From the NCBI GenBank assembly GCA_011032825.1, contig JAADJZ010000010.1, positions 1,240,001 through 1,304,000 of the forward strand: DNA of 64,000 nucleotides, given 5' to 3'. Made by a program: the position numbers and the translations under genes. This document shows positions 56,214 to 64,000 of this stretch, piece by piece (position 1 is the stretch's first letter; every line of letters begins with the position of its first letter). Origin of the DNA: Massariosphaeria phaeospora (lineage: Eukaryota > Ascomycota > Dothideomycetes > Pleosporales). Under the pieces are notes generated by a model. The model ran no database searches, was not told the DNA's origin, and saw only the letters and a list, made by a program, of their open reading frames with translations.

Positions 56214-57626
56214 GGGACGGACTTCAAGACTTGGGCCCGTGGTAAGGGCGACGGAAAGGCATACTTGTACTAGCAGACGCCGAGAATATAGTATGTACCC
56301 TGTGCCTGGTGGTGGCAACCGCATGTCGCCGGCTAGGCTGTGGCGATGTCTGACGAATCTCCCGCACTTTGTTTGCTGCAAATGCACTGAGACCGTGACC
56401 CATCACTCGATGCATTTGCATAGTACATGTCGTGTACTGTTCTAGCACTCTCAAAATGCTTGCATCTCCAACCACATGTCACGAGTACGAAACAAAGCCG
56501 CTAAGCTTGCTCGTATGACTGGAAGAGGGCTCTTGTGGGGTGTTTTCGATGCTTCTCTTGAGTAAAAACACCCGCCTCAAAACTCAGGTGTCGCTCGGAC
56601 TCTCGAGAATATAAATCCTCCCAGCCGGTCTACCTTTCCTTCTCCATAGCTCACATCAAACCCAATCTTTCCAATTGAAAGATGAGGACAACGAGAAATG
56701 TGGTCCACACAATACTAAAAGATCGCCTAGACATTTTGCATGTTGAGCTCGGAGGATTAAAACTCAAACGACTTTTCCCATGCCGAGAAACGAGAAGTCA
56801 CACTCGATACATGATAATACCACAAAAAACAATTGAAGCGTCGTCCGATGTTTCTGGAAAGGAAATCCGGACAAAAAGAATAAAGCAGTTAAGTGGTATG
56901 TAGATTTTGTATACCAATACAAAAAAGGATGAACAGCAAGACATGGTCTGAATGGATATTGCGTGTTGTTGTGGTATGCGTCCGTAACAAAATGGAGCTT
57001 CACTGAGTTCAGGGTGCGTACCAGAGCCAAAGACTAGCAGACAACATGGTGGTCTGGAACTTCCACGCATTTGTACATGGCTTGTGAAAAATGGAAGAGT
57101 ACGTTTGAATGGGAGCTTTGTTCGCCAGGACCAAAAGATGAAACACACGGTCTCAATGCTCCAACATGGCCTGGTTTGACTGTTAGAGCGAACTTTCAAC
57201 GTTGATCGATTCCTTCCTATGGGACGGGCCGCATAGTGTCTGCCACACCAAAGGTTGACCTAGTACCGACCCCTCGGTGGAGCTGGTCTGTCTGGGCGCG
57301 TTACTACGCTGTCGAGCTCTTGAAGCAGATTTATGTTCTAATAACATATTGAATGGCCACTGGTGCAGTAGCGGGCGTGATGCTAGAATCGTAAATGCTA
57401 TTGGGAGGATTGCGAATCTGGGGCGAAGTTGCATATCAGCTTCGTGGAAGGATGATGCGTGGCTTAGAAATCGGAAACGTGTAAGATCTCTTGTATCGTC
57501 AAGGCGTGCTGTACATGACTCCTCCATAGGCTACCCGCAGCCAATGATATATGTACCGTTAGCGCAATTTTCTCAAGTCCACTTACCCAGCAACAAATGA
57601 CTGTTCATTCACTACCTGCTCGACCC
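56214..57626. other. 1.4-kb intergenic region
   Basis: Mostly without coding signal. A TATA-like ATATAAAT near 56,609 is followed by a pyrimidine-rich stretch and an A/C-rich leader to an ATG at 56,682. This opens a 73-codon frame (to 56,903) with no signal peptide or known domain. It could be a small gene, a transcribed non-coding unit or chance; I do not call it a gene. Confidence 0.45.
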
Positions 57627-58676
57627 CTATTCGTCTTGAAACTTCCCCAGCGCCTCATCGTTCCAGCTCAAGAACCTGCCACTCAACTCTTTCCCTCCTT
57701 CCACCGCCAACTTCGCAATCACATGCCCTGGCTGCTCCGGCCTCAGCAGTCCCCCATCCTTCTTCAAGCCCATAAACTTATCCGCATCTTTCGCACTCAT
57801 AGCCCCATGGTGCACTTCGCGAATCTCACGCTGCATCTCCGTGTCCACAACGCCCGGCCGCACCGAAATCGTCGTAACGTCCGGCTCCTCACCGGATAGC
57901 GTCAGCGCGAGGTGGTTGAGCACGGCTTTCGAGGCACCGTATGCGCCCCAGCCTTGGTACGCGCTGACAGCTGCACCGGAAGACGTGAGAATGATCCTGC
58001 CGTGCATTTTCCGGAGAGACGGGAGTGACGCTTGAATCTAGTGCAGCACCGTTAGTCACATGATACTATAGTGCCCTCCCACTTTCCCCCCTGGGGCGTC
58101 TCAACATACCACCGCCACGGCACTAAAAACGTTGACATCAAAACCCTTCCTCCACTCCTCCGCACTTGAGTCCGCAATTTTCTTCACCGGATCCAGCGTC
58201 CCATGGTTCACAACTAGCGCATCGAGCCTGCCCCACCGTGAAAGAGCTAACTCGACGGCTTTGGCGCCGAGTTTGAAGTCTGAGAGGTCGCCCGCAAGCA
58301 CCTCGACTTGGTCGGAGCCGTATTGGTAGTGCAATTGGTCGAGGGCAGCGTGGGTGCGCGAGATGACGACGAGTTTGTGATGGTGTGACAGCAGATGGTG
58401 GGCTATCGCTTGGCCAATGCCTTGGGCGGTGTTAGGATGGGTTTGATTCAGAGTTGGAGATTGCGTGAAAGTAGGAAGATTCGGAACGTAGGTAGGCGCA
58501 AGGTTATAGAACAGGGTGTATGTGTAGACAGCAGGCTCTGGAGCATCTGGGAGAAACGGGTCGAGCCAAGAACTAAAAGGCCCGGTGAATGTAGATCAGT
58601 GAAGCCAAAAGAAAACGCTCAGCTTACCTCTCGATGCTCCCGTTAGTATTATCACCTTCTCCTGCGATTCAGTCAT
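57627..58676 (-). CDS. Short-chain dehydrogenase/reductase
   Basis: Three exons, 58,628-58,676, 58,110-58,420 and 57,627-58,037, give 256 aa, the normal SDR size. Intron 1 is 207 nt (GTAAGC...AAG), intron 2 is 72 nt (GTATGT...TAG). Classical SDR features are all present: the nucleotide-binding TGASRGIG near residues 12-19, VNHGT in place of NNAG, the catalytic Ser in LTSSGA, and YGASK holding the Tyr and Lys. RPGVVDTEM follows. Sequence such as EMQREI and the short length resemble small cytosolic NADPH-dependent SDRs of the sepiapterin-reductase-like group; the substrate cannot be read from sequence. No targeting signal. The gene shares no obvious function with its neighbours. Confidence 0.88.
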
Positions 58677-59062
58677 GCTGTTTAGCTGTCTGCGGAATTG
58701 TGTGGTTGAAGGCACAAATGCACCATGCAGTTGCATTAGCCAGTTTCGTCATATTAGTAATCACAACGAAACTCTAACAATGGTATGAAGTACCAATCGC
58801 TCAAAATCTCTACATGAAATGGTATCTACGATATCGCTCTCAAAAGTTCCTGTTCACCATACTATACGTTTTGGAACATCATGTCTTTTCCCAAATCCCA
58901 CGAGGTCCATCACTCTTGACATGCCCTATTGATGTAAAAGCGGCTACGCTAGACAATGTTTCAGATCAAGTTCCTGAAGATGTCGAATCTCGAGGCAGAG
59001 GCCGGCGCATGCTAACGACGTCTCTGCTTCCTTTGTGCAAGCTCCAAATCGATTTCTCGAGT
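58677..59062. other. Intergenic region
   Basis: 386 bp between the SDR start and the NIC96 stop codon, both genes on the minus strand. No coding signal that is not a shadow. Confidence 0.55.
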
Positions 59063-62000
59063 CTAAAAGGCACCAACTTCCTGGCCCTCTTTTGCCAACG
59101 TTTCGAACACTCTAGGCGGCAGCTTGTATCGAATCAAGCCCGCAAACACCATTAGGTCCTTCGCCTTCTGTAGCAGCTGGTCCGCAAGTCCCCTCCTCGT
59201 TGGATCCTCGTACTGTCCACTAAGAAGATGCTCTCGGTGACGACTACAGCACCCAATGCACCAGAGCAGAACGTTTCCAATGTTACGAGCAATCTCAGGT
59301 GGATAACTAGAGAACGTATTCGCCGAGCTACGGATTTCAGAAAGATTGCCGTTGGCTGTAAGGGGAAGGATGCGGAGGTTTTGGATAGTCTGAATCTGTA
59401 TTAGCGCGGGTTCAACAGACTGAGGATTAAGAGTACTTACATCGAGTGCTTCCATATAACGCCTTGATTCGATGACCTTCTTGGTAGTGTTGAGATTGTA
59501 CAGTATCCCAATAGTGCTGCGATTGGTCTCCGTAACCTTCCTCCACCACATAGTGTTGGCATTATACAAGGCCATGACCTGGGCCGCTAACTCGATTGGA
59601 TCGTCGGTTCCGAGCATGCTGAGGCTGGATGACGTAAGGTCGGGCGTCGGAGCATTAGTGAGAGCTAATCGTGGCTTCAAAGGTTCTAGTCGGAGAGGCT
59701 CTTGGCCAAGGTCTACGGACAGTGCCTCAGAAAGAGCGCGGTTCAGGATCAGGATGACGCTATCATATTCCCCAGCAAGGTGGCACAACAAGACGGCATC
59801 GTTCGTACGACCATTATCATCTGCCTTCTTCGCAGCCTCCCGTGTAATATAGGTGATCAAGGCGCCTTCCTTGCTAAGCTTGATCAAGGGCATGCGCTCC
59901 TGAATAAGGCCAAATGTGGTTTCTCCGTTGGATTTGACATCACCTAAAAGCGTAGAGAACTCGCGAGTCTCAAGGACAAGCTCACGCAGAGCCTCGTGGC
60001 AGAGGTCAGCTTGGTTCTTTCCAGCATCTCCAGGAAGATCAGAGTTTAGGCAGATCAAAGTGAGATATTCAGCTGCAGCGTCGGCTCTAGCGGCGCGGAA
60101 ATCGCTCGTATAATAACCAATGACCCGGCCGAAGTTGAGCTGAGGTAGTTGTTTCGCAGTGTACGTGAGAATTTCCATTCCGGCACTGTTCCAGTCTGAT
60201 GCGCGCAAAAGACCATAGTAGGTAAGAGCAATGGCGAAGTGGACCGCAGAGACGTAGGTGTGCTGGTAGAGGTAGTTCACCGCTTGTTCGAACATCCCAG
60301 CCAGTGTAGCAAGATAGAAGTAGACGCCATAACCGCCGGAAGCTTCCGTAGTATCTGACATGAAATGACGCTGGCCGATGTCACTTATGGTTGCTCGAAG
60401 CTCGTCAAGGCCAAATATTTCTCCAGCATTCTCTTCAGCGCGATTGCCCTCTCGCGCAAGGTTGAATTGTAGCCAGACCCAATCATCCATGTCCTCCTTC
60501 AGGGGCTCCAGATTCCGGCGTGTCAGCTCGCAACGGCCTGTGATCTTGTAACAAGCCATGCGGTAGGGATCGTTGGTAGGGGCTATCCGGGCTCGCTGAG
60601 CGAATACATGATTGATTTTCTGCTGCAAGTCCGGGCTAAGCTTTCGGTCTGCGTCACTGGCATAGAACGAGATGGCCGCCTGGAAGTTCCGGTCGTTGTT
60701 TTGGAAAAAGTTCTTCTTGTCTCGCACATACTGAGCGGCATCCTCGGTTAGGCCAGCCCTCAGTAGGAAGAAAACTATGACCCAGGGGAACTCTTCGCCT
60801 TCGGCGCCAATGCGTTGCAGATGCTCGACATCAGTGCCAAGCTCTTTGAAGTTCAGCTTGACCCGTATGTAGCCTCGAATCTTGTTGAGTGTGGATGGAA
60901 CGCCGCCCACTTGAGCTTCTCGTGCGTTTTTCCTCAGGGAAGCCTCGACGTTGTCCAAGAATTTCTTCTCTAAGAACTTTCGCGAGCCGTCAAGGATGCG
61001 TTTGCGAGTTCTGACACTCCGCGGAGAGTTGGGCTGCTCATCCAGATAGTCTCCTGAATAGCACCGTTCCTTGGGGTTTGTCAATCCAGCCGTTGGAACA
61101 TGTAATACCTCTTGTTCACCAGTGATGAAAATGAGTGTATTATAAGCATCCACGAAACGCTCGGTATTCTCCGTACCAGACTCCTTCTCGATTGTGCTGA
61201 ATGAATGCAGAACGGGATAGTGGGTCTCCTGGAGCCTAGCCAAATTCAATTCCTTGACCTTCTCCATGTACTTCTCTTGCTTTTCCCTGAGAAAACGGTC
61301 GTTGGGCATCGACTGTCCGGCCATCACGGATTTGTCCAGGGACTCTTGGCCGTCCAACGATCTCCTCCCATAAGGTGACATGACGGAACCAATCACGGGT
61401 GGTGCAGTCGACGCACCAAAGGAGGCACCATTCGCCGACGTCCCCTTTGGACCTACGGACCGTCCTTTGCGGGTCGAGCGCCCAAACGCGCCTTGAACAG
61501 TCGAGTGAAAGGCATTCTGCGATTGTGAAGCAGCCAGATCTTCGCCTTGTTTGCCGAGACCGAAGTGCTCGTAGATGCGCTGGCGCTGTTTGTCCCACTC
61601 AATCTGCACGTTGTCCTCCAGAAAGGTATCGAAGTCCCTCTTAGATTGCTCCAGTCCCTCCTGTATCAGAGCTAGAGTGGATTGCGAGTGCAGATTCGAG
61701 ATATAACCGTCGATATCGGTGTCCACAGCCCCGGATGCTGGCCCCGCTGTACTCAAGCCGGCCGCCGTAGTGAATTGGTTCAGGTCGCGCAGGGTGCTGC
61801 CCATCTTGACACCAGAAGCGGAAAGAAGATAGTGTCTAGGAGAGCAATCAGCAAGATCAATGCACCCCTAGTGGACGAAACTTACGCAGCACGGTCGTGT
61901 GTCTGGTCCGCCGAAGGTCCTCCAGCACCTAGATTGCGCACCTTGCGGGCAATGTCCCCCAATCCAAGCTGCAGCGCAGGCAGCTCCTCGAAGCTGCTGA

Positions 62001-62523
62001 GCCCATTCTCGCCAGCGTTGCGCTTGCGGCCGCGTTCCAGCAGGTGATCGAAGTGCGCCGATCGGCCAGCGCCTGCGTTTGACTGCGACAGAGGCCCGCC
62101 TGGCTGTTGTTGCTGCTGTGTGGAGGTGGTGCCAAAGATCGAGCCTTGTCCTCCCGTCGCCGTTTGTTGCGGGTTTGACATTGGATTTGCCGCCGTCGCT
62201 TGCTGTGGTGCTTGGCTAGTGCTCGAAAATAGCCCACCCGCTTGCGATAGGGAGGCGGCGCCCGCGAGCGAGAAGCTTGGGGTGGATGTTGCTGCGGGCG
62301 CTGTCGTCCTTGCTCCACCAAACAGGCCGCCGCCCAAGCTGCCTGAGCTTGCTGGTTGTGATGTCCCGCCCGGAGCGCTGGAAGCAGAAAACAAGCTGGA
62401 GGCCGGAGCCGCTGACGAGGCCGCCGGCGCGCCGAACAGTGGTTTGAACGTCTGCCCGCCTCCCGGTGCCGATGCGCCAGAAGCAGGCGGATTGCCGCCC
62501 CCAACACTTCCGAAGAGCGACAT
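59063..62523 (-). CDS. NIC96: Nucleoporin NIC96 with FG-type N-terminus
   Basis: Three exons, 61,886-62,523, 59,441-61,835 and 59,063-59,395, give 1,121 aa. Intron 1 (50 nt) joins THDRAA to HYLLSASGVK. Intron 2 (45 nt, GTAAGT...CTAATACAG) is a multiple of three and stop-free, so it can be mistaken for coding sequence; removal joins MEALD to IQTIQNL. The N-terminus is Gly/Ser/Ala/Gln-rich with LFG and IFG motifs (SLFGSV, PLFGAP, GLFGGA, SIFGTT). A likely interaction helix follows (FDHLLERGRKR...). From about residue 260 a long alpha-helical region matches the Nic96 family (EEFPWVIVFFLLRAGL, DDWVWLQFNLAR, HFAIALTYYGLLR, FGRVIGYYTSDF). Nic96 is a scaffold of the inner ring of the nuclear pore and anchors the Nsp1 channel complex. 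Yeast Nic96 is shorter (about 840 aa) but filamentous-fungal versions are of this length. Confidence 0.92.
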
Positions 62524-63049
62524 GGCGGTGGTGCTGTTGCGTGCGGGGGATGGTTGCGCGGAGCTGCTGCTGCTGTTGAACGTGACGGTTGGGATCGTTG
62601 GGATCGATCGCGACGGCCAGGAAAACAACGCCAGAACGAAGCGTAGCTGACGCACGGACCAAGGATTCGCGTCTGCCCTGCCAAGTGAATATCCGCGCGC
62701 CTAACGAAGCGCACGCTCGGGGTGGGCTCCCTAGGGTGGAATCACAACCTGTGTTTGGCCATCTACTCTCGTGTTTTCCATGTGATTGTTGCGTCCATTT
62801 CAAGTGAAGCTGTCCAGTTCGTGACATCAAGTTTGTACAAACGGAGGCGCTGCTGACCACTATTGACAATCATTGCTTCTGTTCTATCGGGACCTCTCTA
62901 CGATCCAGCTCCATCTAGCAAACGAGGGCAAGTATAAACTCATCTAGACAGCGACGGTATAGGCTCGCTGCACAACCACCTCCCGCATCTCATATCTTTC
63001 AAAGAACTCTTCCTACAACGCCAGCAGCTGAAGTCCATCTTGTCCCATC
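62524..63049. other. Divergent intergenic region
   Basis: 526 bp between the starts of NIC96 (-) and the hypothetical gene (+), likely holding both promoters. A pyrimidine-rich, A/C-rich leader precedes the ATG at 63,050. No further feature recognised. Confidence 0.5.
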
Positions 63050-63562
63050 ATGGACCTGCCAATGTTCCATCAGATTGATCATCCAAGAAGAAGAAGACCA
63101 GCCGAATACCTCGCCCACGGGCCCCAGGGGCGCGGATGGTACCAGGACGCGCATAAACAGCATAATGTCAAGCGGCATTACGCTTTCATCTGGCCGAAGG
63201 ATGGGAAGAATGGAACTAGGTGGGGCCGGGTCAAAGACATCATGAAGAACCAAGGCCCAGACATCCACGTCGCCATCAGTGCCGAGAAGAGGGACTACAT
63301 GGCTCATCGACCAAGACGCCCTCGATGGTCGCAAACCACTCGCCTCGATGATCGCGGTCCGGATTGCTCACTTAAATCCCCTATCCCCTGCGTTCAGCGG
63401 CTGCGAGAAGGAAAGATGTATGATTTTCGAACTCGGAAATTCCGCAGACCCTTCATGCAGATGTGGACTGACGCAACGTGGCCGGAGGAGCCGAACAACG
63501 ACGTAATGTATCCTGATACGCTCCGTGATAGCTCTGGCGGATGGTGGGAGCAGCATTGGTGA
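63050..63562 (+). CDS. Hypothetical protein, 170 aa
   Basis: Single open frame from MDLPMFHQIDHP to a stop at 63,560-63,562. Rich in Arg, Asp, Trp and Pro. It lacks a signal peptide, membrane segment and any domain I recognise. Segments such as YQDAHKQHNVKRHYAFIWPK and MQMWTDATWPEEPNND look like real protein rather than chance. The ATG has a favourable context (CATCATGGAC) after a fungal-type leader. Two shorter frames on the same strand overlap its 3' end but look like shadows. Probably a lineage-specific gene; function unknown. Confidence 0.55.
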   Translation: MDLPMFHQIDHPRRRRPAEYLAHGPQGRGWYQDAHKQHNVKRHYAFIWPKDGKNGTRWGRVKDIMKNQGPDIHVAISAEKRDYMAHRPRRPRWSQTTRLDDRGPDCSLKSPIPCVQRLREGKMYDFRTRKFRRPFMQMWTDATWPEEPNNDVMYPDTLRDSSGGWWEQHW

Positions 63563-64000
63563 GCGTCTCAGCGCGCTCTACTACTCTTCGCGGATTGGAA
63601 GATGTCAATCGAGGCAACTCTCGTGGAATGCCTCCCATACGGTTTCCGGGGCACCGTTCGCGCCCTCGATCAGCTTGCTCCGCCGCCCAGTCGAAGTTAG
63701 TCCCGAGCTGTCAAGCACCTTGGAGCATTTGGTGCAGGTAGCGGCTTTCGTTGTTTTGTACGCGGCAATCATGTCCTGGGCAAGTTAGTGTATATTCCAG
63801 ATTCTCAAGTCGCATGTATAGATAAATATACCAAGAGATACTTCAGATCGTTTGCCTGAGGTCGTGACGCAACGCATCGGGCGATAGACATAAACGGCTC
63901 CGTTGATCCCAAACAGTCTACATTAAGTTTGTGTCTGCCGTTTGCTTCTCGTTCGAGGACCACGTGGAATCTCAGCGTGAGGGATGACGCGACAAATTGT
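63563..64000. other. Right edge, no gene seen
   Basis: 438 bp downstream of the hypothetical gene. Short overlapping frames at 63,525-63,788 lack protein-like features. Nothing else recognised before the window ends. Confidence 0.45.

Noticed and set aside
62120..62650. 176-codon plus-strand frame opposite the NIC96 N-terminus
   Set aside because: Ala/Pro/Gly-rich antisense shadow of the FG repeats.
61929..62869. Long minus-strand frames overlapping the 5' part of NIC96 in other phases
   Set aside because: They arise from the low-complexity FG region; only the frame with LFG motifs splices correctly into the Nic96 domain.
47119..63562. Biosynthetic or defence gene cluster
   Set aside because: The nine genes have unrelated housekeeping or unknown roles, no shared promoter motif was seen, and no backbone enzyme or defence module is present.

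Overview
The window is from the nuclear genome of a filamentous ascomycete (Pezizomycotina; Dothideomycetes is my guess, not proven). The gene part has single-exon genes or genes with introns mostly of 45-72 nt carrying GTAAGT/GTATGT donors and CTRAY-like branch sites. The products are typically fungal: a Nic96 nucleoporin with an FG-type N-terminus, a Zrg17-like zinc transporter, a cyclin L-like protein and an SDR. The repeat part carries heavy C-to-T/G-to-A transition damage that looks like repeat-induced point mutation (RIP).

Positions 1-46,514 form one AT-rich, gene-free block built almost entirely of dead transposons inserted into one another. I could place many boundaries to the base from target-site duplications (TSDs) and from uninterrupted copies of the same repeat elsewhere in the window. 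Left stack: gypsy/chromovirus copy B1 (5,812-24,429) is split by pogo/Fot1 element E2 (7,920-18,129). E2 is split in its terminal repeat by chromovirus A (9,769-18,107, TSD CTTAC). The 5' LTR of A is split by pogo element E3 (9,986-11,849, TSD TA). B1 is split again by pogo element G1 (21,041-22,891). To the left lies an inverted B copy (B0) cut by pogo element E1. Middle: pogo elements G2 and F, a 62-bp perfect-centre palindrome, and a degenerate gypsy element D (30,475-36,454). Right stack: pogo element E4 (36,680-46,514) holds a pogo fragment (G3), a MITE and a solo D-type LTR (38,697-46,162, TSD CTACA). That LTR is itself split by a full-length 7.17-kb chromovirus B2 with two 500-bp LTRs (38,792-45,965, TSD AAAGC).

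At about 46.5 kb the base composition changes sharply to ordinary GC-rich genic sequence. Genes in order: a small secreted six-cysteine protein (+, 47,119) right at the border; a tandem zinc-ribbon protein (-); a cyclin L-like protein (-); an F-box-like protein (-); a two-TM membrane protein (-), divergent from a ZRG17-like cation diffusion facilitator (+); a short-chain dehydrogenase (-); a NIC96 nucleoporin (-); and a hypothetical protein (+). They are unlinked housekeeping or lineage genes rather than a cluster.

The observations I consider most worth checking are: (1) the damage in the AT-rich block seems to fall mainly on C after a pyrimidine and before A (YCA), leaving ACA and GCA common; (2) the pogo-type terminal repeats share an ACGTA cap followed by a doubled box that differs from element to element; (3) a candidate effector gene sits at the very edge of the heterochromatin-like block.
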